64,000 nucleotides of DNA from contig NZ_CP014327.1 in NCBI RefSeq assembly GCF_000812665.2, positions 1-64,000 on the forward strand, read 5' to 3'. Numbering within the stretch: the stretch's first letter is position 1; every line of letters starts with the position of its first letter. Source of the DNA: Falsihalocynthiibacter arcticus (GTDB lineage: Bacteria > Pseudomonadota > Alphaproteobacteria > Rhodobacterales > Rhodobacteraceae). Under the pieces are notes generated by a model. It was given only the letters and a program-made list of their open reading frames with translations. It was not told the origin of the DNA and did not search any database. Shown piece after piece: positions 1-8,357 of this stretch. The translations under genes were made by a program, and so were the position numbers.

Positions 1-468
1 GTCCTTGAGTTTTTGTGTTTCCTGAGCATGGATAAGAATATCCGTCGCCTGCCCTTGGTATCCGCCCGAAGGTTGGTGCACCATGATACGGCTGTTGGGC
101 AGAGAATAACGCATGCCTTTGGTGCCCGCTGCAAGCAAAAGTGACCCCATAGAAGCCGCTTGCCCAATGCACAATGTACTCACTTTGGGTTTGATGTATT
201 GCATCGTGTCATAAATCGACAATCCAGATGTCACCACGCCGCCGGGGCTGTTGATATACATCGAGATTTCTTTCTCGGGGTTTTCGGCCTCAAGGTGCAA
301 AAGCTGGGCCACAACAAGCTGACTCATCCCGTCGTGCACGGGGCCATTTACGAAAATAATCCGCTCTTTGAGCAAGCGGGAGAAAATGTCATAGGCGCGC
401 TCGCCGCGACTCGTTTGCTCGACCACCATGGGCACGAGGTTCATATACGTCTCAACTGGGTCGTTCAT
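1..468 (-). CDS. clpP: ATP-dependent Clp protease proteolytic subunit, C-terminus beyond the window
   Basis: Serine peptidase that forms the double-heptamer chamber of the cytosolic Clp protease and works with ClpA or ClpX ATPases. The 156 visible residues begin [18 protein letters not shown] and cover most of the fold. The nucleophile is Ser106 in GQAASMGS and His131 sits in MVHQPSGG; the third catalytic residue (Asp) lies outside the window. The start ATG at 468 is the natural ClpP start, and the N-terminus lacks a long propeptide. The gene is transcribed away from the rluE-like gene, so the 234 bases between them hold both promoters. The family assignment is secure; only the last quarter of the protein is missing because of the window edge. 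Confidence 0.96.
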   Translation of the reverse strand, partial: MNDPVETYMNLVPMVVEQTSRGERAYDIFSRLLKERIIFVNGPVHDGMSQLVVAQLLHLEAENPEKEISMYINSPGGVVTSGLSIYDTMQYIKPKVSTLCIGQAASMGSLLLAAGTKGMRYSLPNSRIMVHQPSGGYQGQATDILIHAQETQKLKD

Positions 469-702
469 ATTTGCCTGCCTACTCTTTGCGTCTTCACGTC
501 AACGCGGATCCACTTAGTTTAGAAGTAGTAATAGTCCCAACAGGGACCTGCAAGGGCTGCCCTGTCACTTTACCGCGCGAAGGTTGTAATTGCCCTGATA
601 AAGGGAAAATCTTATCAAAATGGTAATATTCGATAAAATGTGAAGGAAATTTTATACTTTCCCACCTGTTGCCCCCTTCGCTTTGCTCTGGCATTTAGGG
701 GC

Positions 703-1248
703 ATGACTCTGATCCTTTTCAACAAACCCTTTGATGTGCTTTCGCAATTTACGGACTCGGGCTCGCAAGGCAGTACGCGCCAAACCCTTTCTGATTTCAT
801 CAAAGTTCCAAAAGTTTACGCGGCGGGACGCCTTGATCGGGATAGTGAAGGCCTGTTGCTTTTGACGGACGACGGCAAATTGCAAAACAAGATTGCCAGC
901 CCGAAATTCAAAATGGAAAAAACCTATTGGGTGCAAGTCGAAGGCACCCCGAGCGACGCCGATATCGAAAACCTGCGCCGTGGTGTCGCCCTCAAAGATG
1001 GCCCGACCAAACCCGCCAAAGTGGAGCGGACGACCGAACCCACAGGCCTTTGGCCCCGAATCCCCCCTGTTCGATTCCGCAAAACGGTGCCCGATTGTTG
1101 GCTTTCGATCACGATTTCAGAGGGCCGCAATCGCCAAGTCCGTCGCATGACGGCCCATATTGGGGCCCCCACATTGCGCCTGATCCGCTACAGAATCGGC
1201 GATTGGTCCATCGAAGGGCTCGAAAATGGCCATTGGCGTGAGGCCTAG
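703..1248 (+). CDS. rluE: RsuA/RluE-family rRNA pseudouridine synthase
   Basis: Converts a uridine in ribosomal RNA to pseudouridine; the short single-domain form resembles RluE, which in E. coli modifies U2457 of 23S rRNA. The 181-residue protein has the family motif [17 protein letters not shown], with catalytic Asp45, and the late motif [10 protein letters not shown]. It has no S4 RNA-binding domain in front, which favours RluE over RsuA or RluB. I chose the ATG at 703 ([13 protein letters not shown]) because homologous sequence begins there; the frame stays open upstream to 640 but that part looks like untranslated leader. It is followed after 96 bases by hisB. Exact rRNA target is inferred from family, not shown by sequence. 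Confidence 0.9.
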   Translation: MTLILFNKPFDVLSQFTDSGSQGSTRQTLSDFIKVPKVYAAGRLDRDSEGLLLLTDDGKLQNKIASPKFKMEKTYWVQVEGTPSDADIENLRRGVALKDGPTKPAKVERTTEPTGLWPRIPPVRFRKTVPDCWLSITISEGRNRQVRRMTAHIGAPTLRLIRYRIGDWSIEGLENGHWREA

Positions 1249-1344
1249 AACACATATTCAGAGGGCTTTCGTTCACCGTTAAGTGCGCTCTTTATCTGGT
1301 CGCCCTGCACGCCTATAAGATGGAAAAAACTTAGGAGACCTGAC

Positions 1345-1932
1345 ATGCGGACCGCAAAAATTACGCGCAAGACTGCAGAAACCGATATTTCGGTCGAAAT
1401 CAATCTCGACGGGACCGGACTGTACGACAACAAAACGGGTGTGGGCTTCTTTGATCATATGCTGGATCAACTTGGACGGCACGCGCTCATCGATCTGACC
1501 GTCCGCGCCAGCGGCGATTTGCACATCGACGACCACCACACCGTCGAGGACGTGGGAATCGCGATTGGTCAGGCCTTGAGCCAAGCGCTTGGCGATAAAC
1601 GAGGGATTCGGCGCTATGGGTCTTTCCTGTTGGCGATGGATGACTCGCAAATCCGCACTGCGCTGGACCTCTCTGCACGGCCCTATTTCATTTGGAACGT
1701 CGACATGCCAACGCCAAAAATTGGCACCTTCGACACCGAATTGGTCCGCGAGTTTTTCCAAGCCCTCAGCACCCACGGCGGCATCACCCTGCATGTCGAC
1801 AAATTGCACGGGTTCAACAGCCACCACATTGCTGAAGCGACTTTCAAATCGGTCGCCCGCGCATTGCGTGAAGCGGTTGCAATCGATCCGCGCAAAGCGG
1901 ATGCGATTCCGTCGACAAAGGGTGCGTTGTAA
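1345..1932 (+). CDS. hisB: Imidazoleglycerol-phosphate dehydratase
   Basis: Sixth step of histidine biosynthesis: dehydrates imidazole glycerol phosphate to imidazole acetol phosphate. At 195 residues it is the monofunctional bacterial type, without the phosphatase half seen in enterobacteria. Metal-binding His-rich motifs are visible twice, [12 protein letters not shown] in the middle and [11 protein letters not shown] toward the end. A good ribosome-binding site (TTAGGAGACCTGAC) precedes the ATG. The stop codon is immediately followed by the hisH start with no spacer, so the two are certainly co-transcribed and probably translationally coupled. Confidence 0.97.
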   Translation: MRTAKITRKTAETDISVEINLDGTGLYDNKTGVGFFDHMLDQLGRHALIDLTVRASGDLHIDDHHTVEDVGIAIGQALSQALGDKRGIRRYGSFLLAMDDSQIRTALDLSARPYFIWNVDMPTPKIGTFDTELVREFFQALSTHGGITLHVDKLHGFNSHHIAEATFKSVARALREAVAIDPRKADAIPSTKGAL

Positions 1933-2571
1933 ATGCTTACGGCGATCATTGACTATGACAGTGGCAACCTGCATTCGGCCGAAAAAGCGTTCCAACGCAT
2001 GGCCTCCGAGACAAACGCGGGTGACGTCATCGTCACGTCCGACCCCGCCGATGTCTTGCGGGCGGATCGCGTTGTCTTGCCCGGAGATGGCGCGTTTCCT
2101 GCCTGCAAGGCCGAGCTTTTTGACCACACGGGATTGTTTGAAGCCTTAGAGGAGGTCGTCGTTGCACGGGGCCGCCCCTTCATGGGGATTTGCATCGGGA
2201 TGCAGATGCTTTCAACCACGGGCCATGAATATACAGACACCGCTGGGTTTAATTGGATCGGCGGCGATGTCGTCAAAGTCGACCCTTCGGACCCCACGCT
2301 AAAAGTCCCGCATATGGGGTGGAACGACCTCGTTTTGGACCATCCCCACGAAGTGCTGGAGGGGATTTCCACGGGTGATCACGCCTATTTTGTCCATTCG
2401 TTTCATTTCCGCGTCAAAAATCCTGCCCACCGTTTGGCACACGTGGATTATGCCGAGGAAATCACCGCGATTGTCGGACGTGACAATTTGATCGGCATGC
2501 AATTTCATCCGGAAAAATCCCAACAAACGGGACTGCGGATGATTGCCAACTTCCTGAAATGGAAACCCTAA
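1933..2571 (+). CDS. hisH: Imidazole glycerol phosphate synthase, glutaminase subunit HisH
   Basis: Class I glutamine amidotransferase that releases ammonia for HisF, together making imidazole glycerol phosphate and AICAR. The 212-residue protein carries the nucleophile cysteine in GICIGMQML and the His-Glu pair in QFHPEKSQ. It directly abuts hisB. Its partner hisF lies about 1.4 kb downstream, separated by an oppositely oriented DUF2147 gene and by hisA, an arrangement seen in other Rhodobacteraceae. A hairpin terminator follows within 10 bases. Confidence 0.97.
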   Translation: MLTAIIDYDSGNLHSAEKAFQRMASETNAGDVIVTSDPADVLRADRVVLPGDGAFPACKAELFDHTGLFEALEEVVVARGRPFMGICIGMQMLSTTGHEYTDTAGFNWIGGDVVKVDPSDPTLKVPHMGWNDLVLDHPHEVLEGISTGDHAYFVHSFHFRVKNPAHRLAHVDYAEEITAIVGRDNLIGMQFHPEKSQQTGLRMIANFLKWKP

Positions 2572-2577
2572 AACATT

Positions 2578-2606
2578 AAAAGCCCCGCCAATCCGCAGGG
2601 CTTTCT
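2578..2606. terminator. Bidirectional terminator between hisH and the DUF2147 gene
   Basis: AAAGCCC and GGGCTTT arms face each other around a 12-base loop, with A-rich sequence on the left and TTTCT on the right, so the hairpin can end transcription from both convergent genes. This splits the histidine genes into two transcription units. Confidence 0.75.
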
Positions 2607-2616
2607 CACATGGCGC

Positions 2617-3000
2617 TTAGTTCACGCGCGACCACGTTTGTTTCTTACAGATAGGGCCAACACAGCCCGAAACTTTAAGCGTATTGCCGTTCAAAGCCAT
2701 TTTGGACTTATACACTTTGTCTTTGGAGGGTTGCCAAATTTTGCCGCCCGCATAGGCCCCCTCGCCCTTCACGCTCATATCCCAAACCAACTGCTTGCCA
2801 ATGTTCGGCGATTTGGTTTCCCCCGAAGAATCAAAGGTGCGCGCAATCACGCCGCAAATTTTGTCGCCACAGGGCGCAACGGCGATATGGGCATAGGCCC
2901 CATCATCGACTTCGGTTTTCCATGTGCCGTCAATCGGATCCGCAAATCCTGCGCCGACAGATAGAACAAGCGCTGCTGCGGCTGTAAGTAGTGTTTTCAT
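2617..3000 (-). CDS. DUF2147 exported protein
   Basis: Small exported protein of 127 residues with a clear Sec signal peptide (MKTLLTAAAALVLSVGAGFA, cleavage before DPIDG). The mature part begins with the family hallmark DGTWKTEVDDG and contains CGDKICGVIAR and a C-terminal CVGPICKKQTW; two Cys pairs could form disulfides in the periplasm. DUF2147 proteins have a lipocalin-like beta-barrel appearance, but no reaction is established. It sits head-to-head against the his genes with its own promoter side facing hisA, and shares a terminator with hisH. Function unknown; nothing links it to histidine synthesis except position. Confidence 0.88.
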   Translation of the reverse strand: MKTLLTAAAALVLSVGAGFADPIDGTWKTEVDDGAYAHIAVAPCGDKICGVIARTFDSSGETKSPNIGKQLVWDMSVKGEGAYAGGKIWQPSKDKVYKSKMALNGNTLKVSGCVGPICKKQTWSRVN

Positions 3001-3150
3001 TCAGTATCCTCCCGTTTCAAAGCAAACCTGCGCCAGAATTCTCGCTTCGATCAACCATGACGTTGGGTCGCATTTTTCGCGCCATAGCTTTTGCTTTCCC
3101 ACAAAAACCATGTCAAAAGGCGCTAACTTAGCTCAAAACAGGCCAGCTTC

Positions 3151-3882
3151 ATGATCCTCTATCCCGCCATCGACCTCAAAGACGGCAACGCCGTGCGCCT
3201 ATTCAAGGGCGATATGGACCAGACCACCGTTTTCAACGAAAACCCAGCGGCCCAAGCGCTAGAGTTTGTTGAGGCAGGTTGTGAATGGCTCCACCTCGTT
3301 GATCTCAACGGCGCATTCGCGGGCGAGCCGGTCAACGCGGCCCCTGTTGAAGCGATTCTGAAGCAATGCCGCGTCCCCGCCCAACTTGGCGGCGGCATCC
3401 GTGACATGGCAACCATCGCGCGCTGGATCGACAAAGGCCTCGCCCGCGTCATCCTTGGAACTGTCGCAGTTGAGAACCCCGACCTCGTGCGCGAAGCCGC
3501 CCGCGAATTCCCCGGAAAAGTCGCCGTTGGAATTGACGCGCGCAATGGCCGTGTGGCCACCAAAGGCTGGGCGACAGAAACCGATGTGATGGTCACAGAC
3601 CTCGCCAAATCCTTTGAGGATGCGGGCGTATCGGCAATCATTTACACCGATATCAACCGCGATGGTGCCATGAAGGGCCCCAACGTCGAAGCCACAGCCG
3701 CCCTCGCCCGCGCGGTGTCCATTCCCGTTATCGCCTCGGGCGGTGTCAGCTCATTGGCCGACCTGCGGGCGCTTCGCGATTGCGGAGCCAACCTCAATGG
3801 CGCGATTTCCGGTCGTGCGCTCTATGATGGCGCGATCGACTTGGCCCAAGCGCTCAAAGTGCTAAAAGGCGAAACCGCTTAA
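3151..3882 (+). CDS. hisA: Phosphoribosylformimino-AICAR ribotide isomerase
   Basis: Fourth step enzyme of histidine synthesis, an Amadori isomerase with a TIM-barrel fold. The 243-residue protein starts [20 protein letters not shown], with the general base Asp8, and has the second catalytic Asp in [15 protein letters not shown]; phosphate is bound by the GGGIRD and ASGGVSS loops. Its length and both half-barrel motifs are normal. It begins a second his transcription unit, hisA-hisF-hisE, downstream of the inward-facing DUF2147 gene; 66 bases separate it from hisF. Confidence 0.97.
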   Translation: MILYPAIDLKDGNAVRLFKGDMDQTTVFNENPAAQALEFVEAGCEWLHLVDLNGAFAGEPVNAAPVEAILKQCRVPAQLGGGIRDMATIARWIDKGLARVILGTVAVENPDLVREAAREFPGKVAVGIDARNGRVATKGWATETDVMVTDLAKSFEDAGVSAIIYTDINRDGAMKGPNVEATAALARAVSIPVIASGGVSSLADLRALRDCGANLNGAISGRALYDGAIDLAQALKVLKGETA

Positions 3883-3948
3883 CGCCCCCTAGTCGGGAAG
3901 CGGTGTTTCCCCTATGACAAAGAAATCCTTCACCACGGAGCCGCCGCC

Positions 3949-4713
3949 ATGCTCAAGACCCGCATCATCCCTTGCCTAGATGTCGCCGAAGGGCGTGTCG
4001 TGAAGGGCGTGAACTTCGTCGATTTGATCGATGCGGGCGACCCCGTGGAAAGCGCAAAAGCCTATGACGCTGCGGGGGCCGACGAGTTGTGTTTTCTCGA
4101 CATCAAAGCCACCCACGAAAATCGCGGCACCATGTATGATTTGGCGCGGCGCACGGCGGAACATTGTTTCATGCCGCTTACAATTGGCGGCGGTGTGCGT
4201 ACCCGTGACGATGTCCGCAAATTGCTGCTCTCTGGCGCAGACAAAGTGAGCTTCAATTCCGCCGCCGTTGCCAATCCCGACGTGATCGCCGACGCGGCAA
4301 ACCATTTCGGAAGCCAGTGCATCGTGGTCGCCATCGACGCGAAAACCGTGTCCCCTGGCAAGTGGGAAATCTTTACCCACGGTGGCCGCAAAGCGACCGG
4401 TATTGACGCGGTTGAATTTGCGAAAAACGTTGTTTCCAAGGGCGCTGGGGAAATCCTCCTCACCTCGATGGATCGTGACGGAACCCGTGCAGGCTTCAAC
4501 TTGCCCCTTACCCGCGCGATTTCGGATGCGGTTTCTGTACCGGTGATTGCCTCAGGTGGTGTCGGCACGTTGGATCACCTCGTCGAAGGTGTGACACTGG
4601 GCGGAGCCTCCGCAGTACTTGCCGCGTCGATCTTCCACTTTGGGGACTACACCATTCGCGAAGCCAAGGAATACATGGCCGCAAATGGTATCAATGTGAG
4701 GCTAGACAGATGA
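3949..4713 (+). CDS. hisF: Imidazole glycerol phosphate synthase, cyclase subunit HisF
   Basis: Cyclase half of the HisH-HisF complex; uses ammonia from HisH and PRFAR. The 254-residue TIM barrel opens [20 protein letters not shown], with catalytic Asp11, and has the second Asp in [17 protein letters not shown] and ASGGVGTLD form the two phosphate sites. The gene is close to hisA in sequence and position, the usual half-barrel relative. Its last four bases overlap the hisE start (ATGA), implying coupled translation. Confidence 0.97.
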   Translation: MLKTRIIPCLDVAEGRVVKGVNFVDLIDAGDPVESAKAYDAAGADELCFLDIKATHENRGTMYDLARRTAEHCFMPLTIGGGVRTRDDVRKLLLSGADKVSFNSAAVANPDVIADAANHFGSQCIVVAIDAKTVSPGKWEIFTHGGRKATGIDAVEFAKNVVSKGAGEILLTSMDRDGTRAGFNLPLTRAISDAVSVPVIASGGVGTLDHLVEGVTLGGASAVLAASIFHFGDYTIREAKEYMAANGINVRLDR

Positions 4714-5018
4714 GTGAAATCGCGAAACTTGCCCAAATAATTTCCGACCGCGCGAGTGCCGATCCAGAAAGTAGTTGGACCGCCAAACTCCTCGCTAAAG
4801 GCCCCGAAAAATGCGCCGAGAAATTTGGTGAAGAAGCTGTTGAGGCGATCATCGCTGCGGTAAAAGACGACAAAGACGAACTCGTCAAAGAGAGCGCCGA
4901 CGTGCTTTTTCACTTGCTGGTTATGTTGCAGTCGCGCGGCGTATCCCTTGCGCAGGTCGAAGCCGAATTGGCCCAACGCGCAGGAACGTCAGGGATTGCC
5001 GAAAAGGCATCGCGTTAA
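4710..5018 (+). CDS. hisE: Phosphoribosyl-ATP diphosphatase
   Basis: Hydrolyses phosphoribosyl-ATP to phosphoribosyl-AMP, step two of histidine synthesis. The 102-residue all-alpha MazG-like protein shows the metal-binding acidic pattern [13 protein letters not shown] followed by [13 protein letters not shown]. HisI is not fused to it. It overlaps hisF by four bases. Its stop codon lies in a TTAA that is also the stop of the convergent CoA-binding gene, so the two genes share four bases tail to tail and no terminator hairpin fits between them. Confidence 0.96.
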   Translation: MSEIAKLAQIISDRASADPESSWTAKLLAKGPEKCAEKFGEEAVEAIIAAVKDDKDELVKESADVLFHLLVMLQSRGVSLAQVEAELAQRAGTSGIAEKASR

Positions 5019-5440
5019 CCAAATAGGCGCGGATACTCGATTTTGGGACAGCGGTTTTGAATGACAGTGACGCCCCGCGCCTCTGCAAGTTCCGCCGCTT
5101 GCGCATTCTCAATCCCCAACTGCATCCAAATCACTTTAAGATTGGGAAAGCGCGCAAGGGCTTCCTCCACAACGGGCAACACATCTTCGCTTTTGCGGAA
5201 AATATCGATCATATCAACCTCGATATCAGCCTCAATCGCCGTCAAACTGGTGCGGACGGGTTCGCCCAACAGCGTCTGCCCCACATAGACGGGATTAACA
5301 GGAATGATGCGAAACCCCTTGTCTTTCAGGAACTCAGAGACGTAATAACTCGCTCGTTCCGGTTTTTTCGACATGCCAACACAGGCAATGACCTTTGTGT
5401 CGATAAAAATTTCGCGCAGCGATTGATCTGTATAATTCAT
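5015..5440 (-). CDS. CoA-binding domain protein (YccU type)
   Basis: Single Rossmann-like CoA_binding domain of 141 residues, as in E. coli YccU. Visible features are IACVGMSKKPERASYYV near the N-terminus, the IIPVNPVYVGQ strand-loop and the C-terminal [13 protein letters not shown]. Such domains bind CoA in succinyl-CoA synthetase, but the free-standing versions have no proven reaction. I prefer the ATG at 5440 (MNYTDQSLREIF) because GAAAGG precedes it at good distance; the frame stays open to 5473. It ends inside hisE's stop codon on the other strand. Confidence 0.88.
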   Translation of the reverse strand: MNYTDQSLREIFIDTKVIACVGMSKKPERASYYVSEFLKDKGFRIIPVNPVYVGQTLLGEPVRTSLTAIEADIEVDMIDIFRKSEDVLPVVEEALARFPNLKVIWMQLGIENAQAAELAEARGVTVIQNRCPKIEYPRLFG

Positions 5441-5474
5441 TCTTAGAACCTTTCGCATCGCCCCGTTATACACA

Positions 5475-5508
5475 AGAAAAAACGCCCGAACTGGGGAAAG
5501 CTCGGGCG
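5475..5508 (-). terminator. Rho-independent terminator after the YHS-domain gene
   Basis: On the minus strand GCCCGAGCTTTCCCC folds against the AGTTCGGGC arm, a ten-pair stem with one mismatch and a six-base loop, then a run of six T. It lies about 110 bases past the stop of the YHS-domain gene and just upstream of the CoA-binding gene, separating the two. Confidence 0.7.
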
Positions 5509-5617
5509 CTAGTGTGGAACGAGGGACAGTATTTGCGAGGGTGTTCCAAACCCTACTCTTTAAAAAATGGGTACTGAGTTGAAAATGTTAAGGGTTTCTC
5601 AAGAAAACGTGATCACA

Positions 5618-6073
5618 CTACATCAAGGCTGAAGGCCAGAACCCATTGGCAAGCGCGATATTTCCCGGCATATCTTCCTGCCAAACACTTCGAACCGTCG
5701 TGTTGTAGTTTAGGTACAAGCGGTCTTTGTGTATCGTCCATGCATCAGGTTCCGTGGTCGCCACAGCCCCTTTGGACATCGCATAGGCGCAATAGCCCCC
5801 GTATTTGGGAGCATAGGCACGTGGGTTCCCCATAAAAATCTCAGCGTTGTGCATCGACGAAAACACCCACATCGCACCTTCCCATTTCACTGCATGTTTC
5901 ATCATCCCCTGCACGGGTTTGCTTTCAGTAAAATAGGCAACGGGATCATAGCCATTGATGGCCACCCCGTGGGTATTGAACACGTAGTCATTGCCCGCAA
6001 AAGCGGGTGGCGCAACGAGAGTCGCAAGCGGGGCAGCGCCCGCCATCGCGAGGAAATGGCGACGAGAGAACAT
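5618..6073 (-). CDS. YHS domain-containing exported protein
   Basis: A 151-residue exported protein. The N-terminus MFSRRHFLAMAGAAPLA has paired arginines before a hydrophobic stretch and APPAFA before the cut, so Tat export is possible although the motif lacks the usual S/T-RR-x-F-L-K form. The mature part has the YHS core: GYDPVAYFTESKPVQG, then MWVFSSMHNAEIFMGNP and YGGYCAYAMSKG. YHS domains often bind metal, but none of the residues proves it here. The ATG at 6073 follows AAAGGA; the frame is open further upstream to 6124 but that would bury the signal peptide. Confidence 0.87.
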   Translation of the reverse strand: MFSRRHFLAMAGAAPLATLVAPPAFAGNDYVFNTHGVAINGYDPVAYFTESKPVQGMMKHAVKWEGAMWVFSSMHNAEIFMGNPRAYAPKYGGYCAYAMSKGAVATTEPDAWTIHKDRLYLNYNTTVRSVWQEDMPGNIALANGFWPSALM

Positions 6074-6169
6074 GAGAATCCTTTCTGTTGCTCTAAATTT
6101 GGCAACAAATGGCAAAGAACCCAAGCCCCCTAACGCAACCGTGACAGCCCGCGAGAAAGACGTCAGCGC

Positions 6170-6949
6170 CTATTTCGGGCGAACGGCATAGAGCGCGACC
6201 GCAGCAGCATTGGAAACATTCAACGAACCAAAGTCGGCCGCATAGGGAATTTTCGCCAATTTATCAACGGTTTCCTTGGTTTTATCCCGCAAGCCAGGCC
6301 CCTCGGCGCCAAAGACCAAAGCGATGGGACGGTCCGTCATACCGACAACCGCGTCCTCAATAGACTCCTCGGCATCGCCATCCAATCCGACAACCAAATA
6401 GCCCATTTGTTGCAGTTTTTCGATGGCATCCGCGAGATTGCGAATCCGCAGATACGGCTGACGCTCTAGCGAGCCGGAAGCGGTCTTCGCCAATGCACCC
6501 GTTTCCGGAGCCGAGTGGCGTTCTGGTGCAATCACGGCCCGCGCCCCAAAAACTTCCGCAGAGCGCAGAATCGCCCCAACGTTATGTGGGTCCGTCACGC
6601 GGTCCAACAGGATCACACGTGGCACCTGACCGTCCGCAGCAAGGCAGACTTCCTCAATCGGCCCCCAATCGAGCGGCTTAACTTCCAATGCGGCGCCTTG
6701 GTGAACTGACTGGGGATCAAGCGGGGCGGAAAATTTGCGTGTGGGCACGATTTCCGGTTCCATGCCGCTGGCCAAGATGTCACTCTCTAAACGATCATAC
6801 GCGTTTTGGGTGACCATCAATCGCAACCGTTCCCGATTGGGATTGCGCAAAGCGTCGCGCACGGCGTGAATCCCAAACATCCAAACGCGAGAGGCCCGTG
6901 CCAAGCGTTTATCCTGCTCTTTTTCAATCACCCATTTAGGTTTATCCAT
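6170..6949 (-). CDS. rlmB: TrmH-family rRNA 2'-O-methyltransferase (RlmB-like)
   Basis: SPOUT-class methyltransferase that methylates a ribose in 23S rRNA (G2251 in E. coli RlmB). The 259-residue protein has an N-terminal L30e-like substrate-binding domain (VWMFGIHAVRDALRNPNRER) and a C-terminal knot domain with DPHNVGAILRSAEVFGA, LVFGAEGPGL and the last motif GSLNVSNAAAVALY, all needed for SAM binding. It lies alone, divergent from tRNA-Tyr, leaving about 110 bases for promoters. Related TrmH enzymes act on tRNA; the N-terminal domain favours RlmB. Confidence 0.92.
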   Translation of the reverse strand: MDKPKWVIEKEQDKRLARASRVWMFGIHAVRDALRNPNRERLRLMVTQNAYDRLESDILASGMEPEIVPTRKFSAPLDPQSVHQGAALEVKPLDWGPIEEVCLAADGQVPRVILLDRVTDPHNVGAILRSAEVFGARAVIAPERHSAPETGALAKTASGSLERQPYLRIRNLADAIEKLQQMGYLVVGLDGDAEESIEDAVVGMTDRPIALVFGAEGPGLRDKTKETVDKLAKIPYAADFGSLNVSNAAAVALYAVRPK

Positions 6950-7022
6950 GGTCCACCGCCTTTAGTTTATTGCGCCGCGGACAATGCGCAGAGCCTAGGT
7001 GCAGATGCAAGGTATTTTCCTG

Positions 7023-7050
7023 TTGACGCCCCAATCTATGGCTAGTATCT
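7023..7050 (+). promoter_or_regulatory. Putative sigma-70 promoter of tRNA-Tyr
   Basis: TTGACG is a good -35 match at 7023; the best -10-like hexamers (TAGTAT or GTATCT) lie 14-16 bases later, a slightly short spacer. The site ends 12 bases before the tRNA, as expected for a stable RNA promoter. The -10 choice is uncertain. Confidence 0.4.
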
Positions 7051-7061
7051 CACCCCTTGTT

Positions 7062-7145
7062 GGGCGATAGGCCGCAAGGTGTGGCAGGGGACTGTAACTC
7101 CCTCGAGGCGACTCACGCCTGGTTCGATTCCAGGATCGCCCACCA
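7062..7145 (+). tRNA. tRNA-Tyr (GTA)
   Basis: Class II tRNA with acceptor GGGCGAT pairing with ATCGCCC, anticodon stem GGGGA/TCCCT around the loop CTGTAAC (anticodon GTA), a 14-base variable arm and T-arm CCTGG-TTCGATT-CCAGG. CCA is encoded. The long variable arm fits bacterial tRNA-Tyr. Confidence 0.97.
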
Positions 7146-7171
7146 TTTCAACGCTTTGCGTTGTAAAAATT

Positions 7172-7211
7172 GGCTTCGGAAATGTTCACGCATTTTCGAG
7201 GCCATTTTTTT
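7172..7211 (+). terminator. Terminator after tRNA-Tyr
   Basis: GGCTTCGGAAATG pairs over 13 positions (two G-U) with CATTTTCGAGGCC around a six-base loop, followed by seven T. It lies 26 bases past the tRNA end. Confidence 0.85.
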
Positions 7212-7249
7212 GCCTGTAGTTTTCCAAGCGTTCACAACCAACGCGAATC

Positions 7250-7275
7250 AAAAAAGGGAGCCCCGAAAGGCTCCC
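7250..7275 (-). terminator. Terminator of the sugar ABC transporter operon
   Basis: Read on the minus strand, GGGAGCC and GGCTCCC form a seven-pair stem with a TTTCGG loop and then TTTTTT. It lies about 40 bases after the substrate-binding protein stop, so it ends the three-gene transporter operon. Confidence 0.85.
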
Positions 7276-7312
7276 CCGTATTCCCGTCTTCACTGTCTGA
7301 TCTTGGGAGAAT

Positions 7313-8269
7313 CTAGAAAGGAGAGTCGGGGAAATAGAAGCTCGCTGCGTTTTCGGGTGTGATCAAAGTCGCCCCCAGAATATAACGGCCGGACACTGGG
7401 CCGTTTGACTTGAACGCGGCAACCGTGACGTCCATCGCCGTGGCGATCATCGCTGGTGGATACAACACGTCAACCGGTACCAGAGTTTCGCCATCCATGA
7501 TGCCTTTGATGGTTTCTTTCATACCTGCACCGCCAACAACGAACATGCCGTCACCGTCGCGGCCAGCCTGTTTCAGAGCCGCAACAACACCAATGGCGAT
7601 GTCATCATCTTGCGCCCAAACCGCATCGATATCGGGGAACCGGCTGAGGAAGTCTTGCATCACTTCAAAACCGTCGTCGCGATTCCAGTTGGCGTGTTTG
7701 TGGTCGAGGATATTGACGCCGGAGCCTTCCATTTCGGCCATGAACGCATCGAACCGCTCATTGTCGATGATGGTTGGAATCCCGCGTAGAACAACGATGT
7801 TATCGCCTTCTTTCAAACGCGTTTTCATGTATTGCGCCGACACGCGACCCAATTCAGGATTGTTCCCAGCAACATAAATGTCTTCGATTCCGGGCAAGCT
7901 CAGACCACGATCCACAACCGTAATCAGGGCGCCCGTTTTCTTGACGTTCAAAACTGGATCCGTCAGTGGCTCGGACTCAAATGGTAGAACAACAAGTGCG
8001 TCGATTTGGTGAACCGAGACAAGATCCTCAATCGCCGAAGCCTGAGCGCCGGGATCTGGCGAGTTCACAAGGATAAGGTCTACGTCTGGATAAAGAGCTT
8101 CAAGACGCGCCTCGGCTTGTTCTGCGTGCCAGTTCATCCCAGCCGCCCAAGCATGGGTTGGCGTTGGGTATGAGACCCCAATTTTAATTTGGTCCTGCGC
8201 GATTGCGGTGCTGGCAAGGGCCATGGCCCCCGTAACTACGGCGACGAATAGTGATGTTTTCAGTTTCAT
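7313..8269 (-). CDS. Sugar ABC transporter substrate-binding protein (RbsB/peripla_BP_4 type)
   Basis: Periplasmic sugar receptor of 318 residues for the transporter encoded just upstream. A Sec signal peptide (MKLKTSLFVAVVTGAMALAS, cut after TAIAQ) is followed by a two-lobe periplasmic binding fold: KIGVSYPTPTHAWAAGM in lobe one, PDPGAQASAIEDLVS, ALVVLPFESEPL, and VWAQDDDIAIGVVAAL in lobe two. These patterns match the ribose/galactose group, but the sugar cannot be read from sequence. It is the last gene of the operon, with an 88-base gap after the permease that may give it separate translation and higher expression. Confidence 0.92.
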   Translation of the reverse strand: MKLKTSLFVAVVTGAMALASTAIAQDQIKIGVSYPTPTHAWAAGMNWHAEQAEARLEALYPDVDLILVNSPDPGAQASAIEDLVSVHQIDALVVLPFESEPLTDPVLNVKKTGALITVVDRGLSLPGIEDIYVAGNNPELGRVSAQYMKTRLKEGDNIVVLRGIPTIIDNERFDAFMAEMEGSGVNILDHKHANWNRDDGFEVMQDFLSRFPDIDAVWAQDDDIAIGVVAALKQAGRDGDGMFVVGGAGMKETIKGIMDGETLVPVDVLYPPAMIATAMDVTVAAFKSNGPVSGRYILGATLITPENAASFYFPDSPF

Positions 8270-8357
8270 AATCTTCCTCCCTAAGTTTCAAACTTAGCCG
8301 CCCTTTTTAGGTCCGGCCCCTTCTTTTGTGCGCCTCTCCTTGACGCACATATCAACG

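Noticed and set aside
534-564. Two short hairpins (GTCCC-AACA-GGGAC and AGGG-CTG-CCCT) between clpP and the rluE-like gene
   Set aside because: Stems of four to five pairs without a T run; too weak for terminators and too common to call an RNA element.
1279-2127. 282-codon minus-strand frame across hisB-hisH
   Set aside because: Lies wholly opposite two conserved genes and shows no domain or ribosome site.
5509-5617. Possible small RNA between the YHS gene and its terminator
   Set aside because: It is most simply the 3' untranslated part of the YHS message ending at the terminator; I see no promoter or conserved sRNA motif.
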